Assembly: GCA_002375495.1 (NCBI GenBank) | Contig: DFLU01000014.1 | Coordinates: forward strand, 62,001 to 126,000 | DNA length: 64,000 nt | Direction: 5' to 3' | From: Flavobacteriaceae bacterium UBA3611 | GTDB taxonomy: Bacteria > Bacteroidota > Bacteroidia > Flavobacteriales > Flavobacteriaceae | In this document: positions 27,401 to 33,574 of the stretch, one piece after another | Layout: every line of letters begins with the position of its first letter | Position numbering within the stretch: position 1 is the first letter of the stretch | Position numbers and translations under genes: made by a program | The notes under the pieces: model-generated | Databases searched by the model: none | What the model saw: the letters and a program-made list of their open reading frames with translations, nothing else | What the model was told of the DNA's origin: nothing

Positions 27401-27561
27401 TTTTTGACACGCTACGCAAAGGAATTTATGTGTTTGAATACGACCTACGGGTAAACAACGCAGGTACGTTTAGCAACGGAATTACCACCATACAGAGCAT
27501 GTATGCACCAGAGTTTAGCAGCCACAGTGAAGGAGTTCGGATAAGTGTTGAGGAACAATAG
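21469..27561 (+). CDS. Alpha-2-macroglobulin-like protein with thioester motif and SusC-type signature
   Basis: 2030 residues. Signal peptide 1-19; a helical, TPR-like N-terminal third (about 20-370); a chain of MG domains including MG2 (RSIYRPGQTVYFKG, near 590-605); the A2M domain (TTPEALTRWKLQLLAHT, near 1280); and the bait-trap thioester CNEQ (C1485-Q1488) leading into the alpha/alpha-barrel domain (about 1480-1800). Such proteins covalently trap proteases at the cell envelope. Residues about 1186-1211 carry GEVVVTGYGVQREKKALGYA, the signature found at the plug start of SusC/RagA TonB-dependent receptors, an unusual insert. No lipobox is visible, so periplasmic or secreted. Transcribed alone. 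Confidence 0.87.
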   Translation: MKTLYTIIITLFAMASINAQDNQYNVLWTQVEKLEIADTPKSALEIVSQIEAKAKAENNQAQLIKTLLFKSKFAMILEENSQLTVVNDFKEMIANTQSPTKNVLQNMLAKLYWDYFQQHRYQFYDRTNTANKVDATDFRTWDLETLFAEISSYYEQSLQNEQQLQTTTTEAFEPILRMYEESAELRPTLYDFLAHNALQFFKTPENSINKPIDAFEITEASYVSDYSKFRNVSLTSKDSLSLELKALQVYQKLIDFHTSRNNEIPLAAVDSERLEFVKNNGRFADTDALFFSALEAGKNSMKNGYAKAIYNFEIAQHFYYQGNTYNPGENETHRWKKKEALAICEELIANFPDTFVASQAASLLATITNRQVTLQAETYLPIQQNSRVKITYSNTQAIQLSVYQFSAKQKEALSKIYDKEKKRNYIEKLSLEKRWTQQLPDEGDYQNHSTEILLPSFAQGSYLLLLSPTNTVNKRLFDHTELQYTNIALVHSKDENQTLFQIVNRLNGQPIANAKCTIKELNRNGKTRTLSTNSKGFVTLRNSKNYTNYSVHVAHGNDSAQFNNYSSYARYSGNNETLTYHSALFTDRSIYRPGQTVYFKGIVFKKENNTSVVLPDQKLLVRLYDANYEDIAQLSLNTNEFGTVAGEFVLPVGVLTGQFHLQIGSADSKQFSSEIYFNVEEYKRPKFETNFKPITETYRVNDSIKVHGEAISFSGSTITNAQVGYKVTRKVNYPRWYYWGRNINYGEGQEITFGETTTNNKGEYTIDFKAIPDSSVDKAGQPVFQYEITADVTDINGETQSTTTIVNVGYHALTIQLQAPERIDKQDKNESLAIATKNLNGEKVAAEVNVTIYKLKAPENVLRARPWSAPDYQGFSEKRFKELFPHDPYKNEGEMQNWEQGEEVFSKTIRTDDIDKIELGNLKRWKSGAYIIVAETNDKFGQEVISKAYTQLYSAKDETPADNDLFSIAFDKQTYEPGDKAFITLKSNADIAVTLSVEKEKKLVETFIIALNKNSKTIAVPVTSEDLGGFAIHYSFTAFNSYEGGTKSVVVPRPDTELTIKTNTFRDKLEPGVPETWSFNIKGPDGAQVSAELLASMYDVSLDQFSPHQWQFNPNPTYQYNAVARPNANRSFETRSISLGYGNSYYQPHSQPKFDQFNWFGLSITGQSWQYDQYRNRLRNQMNAPDGEVVVTGYGVQREKKALGYAVSTLEAEADEIVLNEEISTKDIRYIPGANKALDSINQKPTDFSNVKIRKNLQETAFFFPQLRTDADGNVSFNFTTPEALTRWKLQLLAHTKDVHTKVSTFETVTQKELMVVPNAPRFLREGDEIIISSKISNLSDQNLSGQAVLQLSDAVTGKSIDVALGNSSAIKEFSVEKSNNTQVSWRLSIPSNIQAVEYKVIAKTANFSDGEQNVLPVLSNRMLVTETLPMWVRSNQTKTFTLDKLKNTTSTTLKHHKLTLEVTSNPAWYAVQALPYLMEFPYECNEQTFARYYANTLATQIANSNPRIKAVFDQWANSDALLSNLEKNEELKSLLIQETPWLRDAQSETEQKKRIALLFDLNLMQRKQNEAANKLRLNQLNSGAWPWFNGGYESRYITQHIATGFGHLDKLGVATAGDGIDDMLKKAVRYLDAEFVKEYKELSKYTKAPNYKDDHLSRMQTHYLYMRSFFPQLKKSKEVEEISTYYLSQMETYWNTRNLYSKGMIALVLHRNGKTATAAKITKALKENSITSEELGMYWKSNTPSWYWYQAPVETQALMIAVFSEITKDTETIDNLNVWLLKNKQTNQWSTTKATSEAVYALLMQGTDWLSVTDAVHVTVGNEVIDPSKLDDVKVEAGTGYFKTSWGTSEISTEKATVTMEKKGEGIAWGGLYWQYFEDLDKITSAETPLQLSKKLFLKKNTASGEELSAITPQTTLNVGDLVRVRIELRADREMDFAHMKDMRAAGLEPIDVLSTYKWQDGLGYYQATKDASTNFFFDTLRKGIYVFEYDLRVNNAGTFSNGITTIQSMYAPEFSSHSEGVRISVEEQ

Positions 27562-27570
27562 GAAGCCTAT

Positions 27571-28089
27571 TTATTCGGTTGGTGGATATTTTTTTAGCAT
27601 CTTACTGATGGCATTAAAATAATAGGCCTCTCTTTGTCTTGGGGAGGCTTTCTCTTTGTATTCGCCTTCGGCCACGGCCTGCCAAACAAGGTCATCTTTA
27701 GCCACATCAATAAAATCGACGGTAAGCGATTGGTTTACCACACGGCCACCAATAGGAATGCCGCCGCTTACGCCAACACCGCCATTACGGCCACCGCTAC
27801 CAATGCCGATACCGATGGTATTTCGGGAGTTAGAAATACTTTCGTTAGCAAAAAAGTTGATGAAGAGCTGTGGTGTGTCTGATTTTATGAATCCGCGTTG
27901 CTGCATCAAACTATCGGTAGCCTGCATAATACGCTTGTCGTCTAAATCGCTAAGACCCGAATCTATGGTAGGGTAAAAATTATAGGTAATATAGGTGCTA
28001 AAATCTGTTTCTTGGTCGTAATCGATTCCTACGGTTGTTCCGCAGGAAATCAGAAGTGCACAGAGTATTAGTGTATATAGAGTTTTCAT
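27571..28089 (-). CDS. DUF4136 lipoprotein
   Basis: 172 residues from the ATG at 28089. The frame is open for nine more codons, but only to a TTG, and the lipoprotein signal MKTLYTLILCALLISCG fits the later start. The lipobox is LISC (Cys16). The mature part contains the DUF4136 pattern: D-F-S-T-Y-x-T-Y-x-F-Y-P near the N-terminus, a Gly-rich strand (TIGIGIGSGGRNGGVG) and VDFIDVAKDDLVWQAVAEGEY. Lipid-anchored in the envelope; function of the family unknown. It converges with the A2M gene, 9 bp away. Confidence 0.82.
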   Translation of the reverse strand: MKTLYTLILCALLISCGTTVGIDYDQETDFSTYITYNFYPTIDSGLSDLDDKRIMQATDSLMQQRGFIKSDTPQLFINFFANESISNSRNTIGIGIGSGGRNGGVGVSGGIPIGGRVVNQSLTVDFIDVAKDDLVWQAVAEGEYKEKASPRQREAYYFNAISKMLKKYPPTE

Positions 28090-28143
28090 CGCAAGGCTTT
28101 TCACTAAAATAGTCAAAAAAATTGCCGAACCGTTGCGTGTTTA

Positions 28144-29802
28144 TTATTGTTTAACAATTTTCTTGGTGATCGTTCCCTCTTCGGAAATTACCTTCACGAA
28201 GTAAATTCCTGCTGAAAGGTCGCCCATCTCAATCTGTTTGTTAGCTGATTCCTGTAGTTTTTGGCCGCTTACTGAATAAATTTCAGATTTGATGTAGTTG
28301 AATGTGGATGTTATTGAAATATTGAGTGTTTCAGGAACAGGGTTAGGAAATACGGTTACCGCTTTTTCGAGATTGAACGCTGGTACCGAAAGGAACTCGC
28401 AATCGTCTACAAACTGAACCTGAGGATCAATGTTGGTAAAATTCGTTTCTGCGAAAGCGACATCGTCTACACAAATAAATTCTAGGCTCGGGCAATCAAC
28501 TGCATTGAAGTTAGTGATACCCATATTATTGCCATTTTTCAAATTAACCGCTTCAAGGTCGGGGCTGCCTGAAAAATCGACACTGTTAAGCATCGTGTTA
28601 TTTTGTAGTGATAGAAAATCGCTAAAATTTCCACCGCCATTAAAGCCCGTGATATTCACAAAGGCTTCTATTCCCGTGAAATCTGTGATGGTTTTTTCAG
28701 CCACTTGTAGGGTTCCTGTGAACGCTTCGACCTCGTCAAACTGAATAAGGTCGTCAGCGTTGGTATCTATTATAGGATTGTGGTTGAGAAGGGCGTTTAG
28801 GAAGTTGGTGTCAGATATATTTACCAATGTACACTCAGTTTCAACTTCTGAAACTGAGGTACAGCGAACAGCATTGTTCTCAATAATTAGCTCGTTTGAA
28901 GTGTCAATGAAATTACAAATACTTAGAATGTCGCATTCTGAAAGATTTGTATTATTAGTAATTTCACCACGCCACAAGGTATTAAAATCGATATTTTCAA
29001 AACCAGAAATATCGTTTAACGAAGTATTATTGTTTATTTTAAATTCAAGTGGAATACTATGGGGGCCGTCGTTGAGCACACCACGCAATCCGTTTAGATT
29101 TAAAAGCGAAGGATTGCCATCTATATTCAATTGAATATCTAAATCTGTAAGTGCTTCCAGACCATTTAGGTTGGTAAGTATTTCGTTGTTAACTATATGT
29201 AACTCAAAGAGTGTTCCAACACTGGTATTTATAGTAAATAGCTGGGAAAGCAAATCATTGTTTTCAATAAAAATAGCACCAATTAACGTAAGGTTCTCAA
29301 AGCCAGTGAGCGCTGTCAGGCTGTTGTTATTTATTATTTCAATCTTACCTACATTAGTTGCCAGACTAGAAAGACCTTCAATGGAAGTGAGTTCTGGATT
29401 ATCTCGAATGATTATTTGATCAATCCCTTGAGGATCTACATTAGACGTAATACCATTTAGGCCGTCTAGATTAGTTAACGATCCATTTTCGAATACAAAA
29501 ATTGTTGGAGATGATGACGTCCCCAATTGAATATCTTCCAAGCCATTTAAGTTTTGAAGTATGGGGTTATTATGGATAGTAAGCACATTTTCTACAGTCG
29601 TAATTTGAGATAATCCGGAAAGATCGGAAATATTGTTTCCTGAAATTTCAAGAGTTTCTTGAACAACCGTACAATTTGGAAAATTTATTGCAAAGTTATC
29701 TATTTCAGCCTGGGTGCTAAACGTAATGCTATTACCTGGACACTGTCCAAATCCAACGAAAGCAATAAGTAGAAAGGTTGCGGAAAGTAAAAAATTTTTC
29801 AT
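28144..29802 (-). CDS. Secreted receptor-L-domain/leucine-rich protein with T9SS sorting domain
   Basis: 552 residues. Signal peptide 1-19 (ending GFGQ), then repeated L-domain-like beta-helix segments (LTIHNNPILQNLNGLEDI, IIRDNPELTSIEGLSSL, IEIINNNSLTALTGFENL and so on) to about 300. A Cys-containing turn follows, then an EF-hand-like calcium loop (DTNADDLIQFDE, near 342-353), another leucine-rich stretch, and a type A Por sorting domain from VTVFPNPVPETLNIS to the end. Predicted T9SS cargo displayed or released at the surface, probably for binding. The repeats are degenerate, so ligand prediction is not possible. Confidence 0.82.
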   Translation of the reverse strand: MKNFLLSATFLLIAFVGFGQCPGNSITFSTQAEIDNFAINFPNCTVVQETLEISGNNISDLSGLSQITTVENVLTIHNNPILQNLNGLEDIQLGTSSSPTIFVFENGSLTNLDGLNGITSNVDPQGIDQIIIRDNPELTSIEGLSSLATNVGKIEIINNNSLTALTGFENLTLIGAIFIENNDLLSQLFTINTSVGTLFELHIVNNEILTNLNGLEALTDLDIQLNIDGNPSLLNLNGLRGVLNDGPHSIPLEFKINNNTSLNDISGFENIDFNTLWRGEITNNTNLSECDILSICNFIDTSNELIIENNAVRCTSVSEVETECTLVNISDTNFLNALLNHNPIIDTNADDLIQFDEVEAFTGTLQVAEKTITDFTGIEAFVNITGFNGGGNFSDFLSLQNNTMLNSVDFSGSPDLEAVNLKNGNNMGITNFNAVDCPSLEFICVDDVAFAETNFTNIDPQVQFVDDCEFLSVPAFNLEKAVTVFPNPVPETLNISITSTFNYIKSEIYSVSGQKLQESANKQIEMGDLSAGIYFVKVISEEGTITKKIVKQ

Positions 29803-29921
29803 GCGCTATTTTTTTGGAAAAATAGGCAAATCCCATCGATCCAAAAAGAAGGTTGCGCTAATTATACGAAATAAAGTAAAAATGCTGCGGAAAGTGTGCG
29901 TTTAAAAACAGAGTTTAGAAC

Positions 29922-29963
29922 ACTTCTCGATACCTCCCGAATCGAGTTCGGGACACTCGAAGT
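29922..29963. repeat. Intergenic imperfect inverted repeat
   Basis: CCCGAA (29936-29941) and TTCGGG (29947-29952) form the inner stem. Outer ACTTC-T-CGA and TCGAAGT pair with one bulge. It lies 7 bp downstream of the obgE stop, and its words (CGAAG, CTCCCGAA) resemble the element at 18003-18144. Probably a member of a dispersed palindrome family; it may also end the obgE transcript. Confidence 0.6.
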
Positions 29964-29969
29964 AGCAGC

Positions 29970-30986
29970 TTATTCCTGAACCGAAGTTTGGTTCATCATT
30001 TTCCAAAGGGTATCTTTTAATTCCATTAAGCCTGTTTGTGCCACTGCCGAAAAGAATAAATACGGAATGCCCTTAAAATCTTTATCTAGTTGCGCCTTCA
30101 TTTCAGACCGTAACTCCTCGTCAAGCATGTCACTTTTTGAGATTCCTACCAATCGATTTTTGTCTATCAACTCCGGATTGTAACGTCGTAGTTCATCTAA
30201 CAAAATTTCGTACTGTTCTTTAATATCTGGGGCATCTGCAGGTATCAGGAACAACAACGTAGAATTCCGTTCAATATGGCGTAAAAAATAATGTCCTAAT
30301 CCGCGGCCCTCTGCAGCTCCCTCAATAATTCCCGGGATATCGGCCATGACAAAAGTTTTATGGTCACGGTACTCTACAATCCCTAAATTGGGCTTTAATG
30401 TAGTAAACTCGTAGTTGGCAATTTTTGGTTTCGCAGCAGTTACTACTGAAAGTAAAGTAGATTTTCCAGCATTCGGGAACCCTACCAGACCTACATCTGC
30501 CAACACTTTCATTTCTAGGGTAAAATTTCCCTCTTCACCTTCTAGTCCTGGTTGTGCATAACGTGGAGTTTGGTTGGTAGCCGACTTAAAATGGTTGTTT
30601 CCGCGGCCTCCTTTTCCACCTTCGGCAAGAATCAATTCTTCGCCATGCTCCATGAGTTCTTTAAGGGTTTCTCCAGTATCCGTATTTTTTACTACGGTAC
30701 CCAACGGCACTTCGATGTATACATCTTCACCATCGGCACCCGTACTGGTTTGTTTGCCCCCGGAACCTCCATGACCTGCGCTATAGTGACGCTTAAATTT
30801 TAAGTGGTGTAGCGTCCACATATTATCATTTGCTATCAAAATGATATGACCTCCACGACCGCCATCTCCTCCATCGGGACCTCCCTTGGGGATGTATTTT
30901 TCACGGCGTAAATGCGCACTTCCCTGCCCTCCTTTTCCGGACTGCACGTGAATTTTAACGTAATCTGTAAAATTTCCTTCGGTCAT
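29970..30986 (-). CDS. obgE: Obg/CgtA ribosome-associated GTPase
   Basis: 338 residues. The N-terminal glycine-rich Obg fold spans 1-158 (GKGGQGSAHLRREKYIPKGG, GGDGGRGGHI). The GTPase domain has G1 GFPNAGKST (169-177), G3 DIPG, and G4 SKSD instead of the usual NKxD, a substitution accepted here because the surrounding LVGISKSDM is in the right place. Obg acts in 50S assembly and stress control. Length is normal for Bacteroidota, which lack the long C-terminal domain. Downstream of adk on the same strand, separated by palindromic repeats. Confidence 0.95.
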   Translation of the reverse strand: MTEGNFTDYVKIHVQSGKGGQGSAHLRREKYIPKGGPDGGDGGRGGHIILIANDNMWTLHHLKFKRHYSAGHGGSGGKQTSTGADGEDVYIEVPLGTVVKNTDTGETLKELMEHGEELILAEGGKGGRGNNHFKSATNQTPRYAQPGLEGEEGNFTLEMKVLADVGLVGFPNAGKSTLLSVVTAAKPKIANYEFTTLKPNLGIVEYRDHKTFVMADIPGIIEGAAEGRGLGHYFLRHIERNSTLLFLIPADAPDIKEQYEILLDELRRYNPELIDKNRLVGISKSDMLDEELRSEMKAQLDKDFKGIPYLFFSAVAQTGLMELKDTLWKMMNQTSVQE

Positions 30987-31061
30987 ATCATGTTCCTGTC
31001 TGGCAGGATGTTTAATTCAGTTTGAATGTAAAGCTGCTCTTGCGTTAGGGGTTGAAGCGGC

Positions 31062-31137
31062 ATACCCCAACTTGCTTGGGGATACAGCAGAAGACCCGAC
31101 CCCCGATACCCCGATAGCTATCGGGGCGGGGGAAACG
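31062..31137. repeat. Cluster of GC-rich palindromes between adk and obgE
   Basis: CCCCAA/TTGGGG (31065-31081) is followed by the perfect 18-bp palindrome CCCCGATAGCTATCGGGG (31109-31126), itself flanked by CCCC and GGGGG. The CCGATAGCTATCGG core is a common dispersed palindrome in Bacteroidota. These hairpins lie in the transcribed gap and could affect termination between adk and obgE. Confidence 0.75.
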
Positions 31138-31139
31138 CC

Positions 31140-31712
31140 CTAGAGTGTATCGATGACATTACTCAAACGCTCCGTAATTTCTTCGATGCTACCCACACCA
31201 TCTACCCCGTGGTATTTGCTTTGGGCCATGTAATATTGTTTTAAGATATCTGTTTTTCGGTAATATTCGGCAATACGTTCGCGAATCACAGCTTCATTGG
31301 CATCGTCTGCCCGTCCGCTCGATTTTCCGCGTTCCAACAACCGTTGCACCAAAATTTCATCGTCCACTTCTAAGGCTACCATGGCATTAATCTGACTGTT
31401 TTTTTCTTTCATTAAAGATGCTAGGGCTTCAGCCTGCGCAGCAGTTCTTGGGAATCCGTCGAATATAAATCCGTTGGCATCAGCATTTTTATCTACCTCA
31501 GCATTCAACATATTAATGGTTACTTCATCTGGCACCAAATGGCCTTTGTCCATATAACTTTTGGCGAGGGTACCCAATTCTGTTTTGTTTTTAATATTAA
31601 AACGGAACACATCTCCAGTAGAGATATGCACCAATTGGTATTTTTCTTTTAATACTTCCGCCTGTGTTCCTTTTCCTGCACCTGGAGGGCCAAATAATAC
31701 AATGTTTTTCAT
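31140..31712 (-). CDS. adk: Adenylate kinase
   Basis: 190 residues from the ATG at 31712 (ATP + AMP to 2 ADP). The P-loop is FGPPGAGKGT (7-16), the AMP-binding segment HISTGDVFR, then FIFDGFPRTAAQAEAL, and the short LID QRLLERGKSSGRADD without a zinc-binding insert. A second in-frame ATG at 31784 would add 24 Asn/Lys-rich residues; it lies closer to the promoter at 31823-31830 and cannot be excluded, but no known Adk needs it. Divergent from purK. Confidence 0.95.
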   Translation of the reverse strand: MKNIVLFGPPGAGKGTQAEVLKEKYQLVHISTGDVFRFNIKNKTELGTLAKSYMDKGHLVPDEVTINMLNAEVDKNADANGFIFDGFPRTAAQAEALASLMKEKNSQINAMVALEVDDEILVQRLLERGKSSGRADDANEAVIRERIAEYYRKTDILKQYYMAQSKYHGVDGVGSIEEITERLSNVIDTL

Positions 31713-31822
31713 GCCTTGTAAACTGTCATTTTTATGCGTGTTCTTATTATTTTTATTGAAGAAATTCTGCATCCAATTCCACATACTACAAATAATAACA
31801 ACGGTTAATAATCAATACCGAG

Positions 31823-31830
31823 CAAAGATA
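31823..31830 (-). promoter_or_regulatory. -7 box of adk
   Basis: The minus strand reads TATCTTTG, a full TAnnTTTG match. It stands 19 bases from the purK -7 box on the other strand, so the two divergent promoters overlap. Confidence 0.6.
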
Positions 31831-31849
31831 CCAATTACCAAGAGAATTG

Positions 31850-31857
31850 TACCTTTG
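31850..31857 (+). promoter_or_regulatory. -7 box of purK, four bases from the ATG
   Basis: TACCTTTG, then CGCT, then the purK ATG (31862). Same spacing as at rlmN and gbsR; predicts a leaderless or nearly leaderless mRNA. Confidence 0.6.
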
Positions 31858-31861
31858 CGCT

Positions 31862-33019
31862 ATGGCAAATTATTTTTCTTCAAACTTTACCTTGGGAATA
31901 TTGGGCGGAGGCCAATTGGGTAAAATGATGGGGTATGAAACCCGCAAGTACGACATTAAAACCCATGTACTGGACCCCAGTGCCGAGGCGCCTTTCCGTA
32001 TTGGTTGCGATCATTTTCAGCAGGGCGATCTCATGGACTATGACACAGTGTATACCTTCGGAAAGAAGGTAGATGTACTCACCTTCGAAATAGAAGGCGT
32101 GAATGTGGAAGCGCTAGAAGCACTTGAAAAAGAAGGAAAGAAGGTCTATCCATCTGCAAAAACATTGCGAAACATTCAGGACAAGGGCATTCAGAAGCAG
32201 TTCTACAAAAAACACCAGATTCCTACAGCTCCTTTTTTGGTATTTAAAGATAAATTTGACCTTACTGAAGCGATTGTTCGGAAAGATGTCACGCTTCCTT
32301 TTGTTTGGAAAAGCTGCACTGGAGGCTACGATGGAAAAGGAGTAGCCGTAATTCGTACTGAAGAAGATATGATACCATTAGCCGAAGGAGCTTGTATTGC
32401 TGAAAAATTAGTTCCTTTTAAAAATGAACTCGCCGTGATTGTGGCGCGAAGTGTGTCGGGGGAAGTAAAAACTTATCCTGTGGTAGAAATGGAATTTCAT
32501 CCTGAAGCCAATCAAGTAGAATATGTGATTTGCCCGGCCCGTATAGACGAAGCTGTTTCAGCAAAAGCACGCAGTGTGGCATCTAAAGTTTCCGAAGCAT
32601 TTGAACATGTTGGGTTGTTGGCAGTAGAATTGTTTCAAACCGAAGATGACGAAATTATCGTAAACGAGGTGGCGCCAAGACCCCATAACAGTGGTCACTA
32701 CAGTATAGAGGCCAGCTATACCAATCAGTTTGAACAGCACATTCGAGCTATTTTAGACCTTCCATTGGGCAATACTGATAGTAAGGTGGGTGGTATTATG
32801 GTAAATTTGGTAGGTGCCGAAGGATATACGGGTGACGTAGTTTATAAAAATATAGAACAAATCATGTCGATGGAAGGGGTTACACCCCACATCTATGGCA
32901 AGAAACAAACCAGACCGTTTCGGAAAATGGGCCATGTCACTATCGTGAACAAAGATTTAGCGAAGGCACGAATGATCGCCGCAGAAGTAAAGAAAAGCAT
33001 TAAAGTAATCAGCAACTAA
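31862..33019 (+). CDS. purK: N5-carboxyaminoimidazole ribonucleotide synthase PurK
   Basis: 385 residues from the ATG at 31862; an upstream in-frame TTG overlaps the promoter and is not used. ATP-grasp enzyme converting AIR plus bicarbonate to N5-CAIR in purine synthesis. Landmarks: LGILGGGQLGKMM at the N-terminus, KSCTGGYDGKGVAVI (ATP-grasp Gly-rich loop), ELAVIVARSVSGE, and NEVAPRPHNSGHYSIEA near the metal site. It is followed after 6 bp by purE, the next enzyme, so the two form an operon. Confidence 0.97.
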   Translation: MANYFSSNFTLGILGGGQLGKMMGYETRKYDIKTHVLDPSAEAPFRIGCDHFQQGDLMDYDTVYTFGKKVDVLTFEIEGVNVEALEALEKEGKKVYPSAKTLRNIQDKGIQKQFYKKHQIPTAPFLVFKDKFDLTEAIVRKDVTLPFVWKSCTGGYDGKGVAVIRTEEDMIPLAEGACIAEKLVPFKNELAVIVARSVSGEVKTYPVVEMEFHPEANQVEYVICPARIDEAVSAKARSVASKVSEAFEHVGLLAVELFQTEDDEIIVNEVAPRPHNSGHYSIEASYTNQFEQHIRAILDLPLGNTDSKVGGIMVNLVGAEGYTGDVVYKNIEQIMSMEGVTPHIYGKKQTRPFRKMGHVTIVNKDLAKARMIAAEVKKSIKVISN

Positions 33020-33025
33020 ATAATT

Positions 33026-33517
33026 ATGGGCAAAGTAGGAATTATAATGGGCAGCACCAGCGACATGCCGGTGATGCAGGACGCGATAGACATGTTACGC
33101 GGATTCGACATTGAAATAGAAGTAGATATTGTTTCTGCACATCGTACACCAGACAAGCTATATGATTATGGCAAGAATGCGCATACCCGAGGTATCAAGG
33201 TGATTATTGCAGGAGCAGGAGGTGCAGCACACTTACCCGGAATGATTGCATCGCTCTCTCCACTCCCTGTGATTGGTGTTCCGGTAAAGTCTAGTAACAG
33301 TATTGACGGTTGGGACAGCGTTCTTAGCATCTTACAGATGCCCGGTGGCGTGCCTGTTGCCACCGTGGCGCTAAACGGCGCCAAGAACGCGGGAATCTTG
33401 GCTGCACAAATTTTAGGAAGCGCAGACAAATGTGTGCTCGACAAAATTGTTGCCTACAAAGAAGGTCTCAAAATGAAGGTAGAAGAAGGCGCAAAGCAGG
33501 TTCGAGACAGCAAGTAA
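33026..33517 (+). CDS. purE: N5-CAIR mutase PurE
   Basis: 163 residues, class I PurE, which converts N5-CAIR to CAIR. The motifs GSTSDMPVMQ (9-18), SAHRTPDKLYDY (about 39-50) with the catalytic His, GAGGAAHLPGMIA, and PGGVPVATVAL are all present. Octameric cytosolic enzyme. Directly downstream of purK. Length is normal. Confidence 0.97.
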   Translation: MGKVGIIMGSTSDMPVMQDAIDMLRGFDIEIEVDIVSAHRTPDKLYDYGKNAHTRGIKVIIAGAGGAAHLPGMIASLSPLPVIGVPVKSSNSIDGWDSVLSILQMPGGVPVATVALNGAKNAGILAAQILGSADKCVLDKIVAYKEGLKMKVEEGAKQVRDSK

Positions 33518-33523
33518 AGCCCT

Positions 33524-33551
33524 TGTCAGGTCACAACTGCTCGACCAGACA
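33524..33551. repeat. Intergenic hairpin between purE and the M3 peptidase gene
   Basis: TGTCAGGTC and GACCAGACA pair with one central mismatch around a ten-base loop. GTCAGGTC and TCGACC are again words of flavobacterial intergenic palindromes. No T-run, so not a clear terminator. Confidence 0.5.
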
Positions 33552-33574
33552 CAATAAAAAAATAAATTTCAAGA

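Noticed and set aside
27740..27830. GC-rich, glycine-codon-rich low-complexity patch in the DUF4136 gene
   Set aside because: It encodes a Gly-rich strand within an otherwise normal reading frame; open frames on the other strand are its shadow.
31713..31784. N-terminal extension of adenylate kinase (24 Asn/Lys-rich residues from the ATG at 31784)
   Set aside because: Adenylate kinases begin right before the P-loop strand, as does the ATG at 31712. The extension has no recognised domain. It is kept as a possibility because it lies nearer the promoter.
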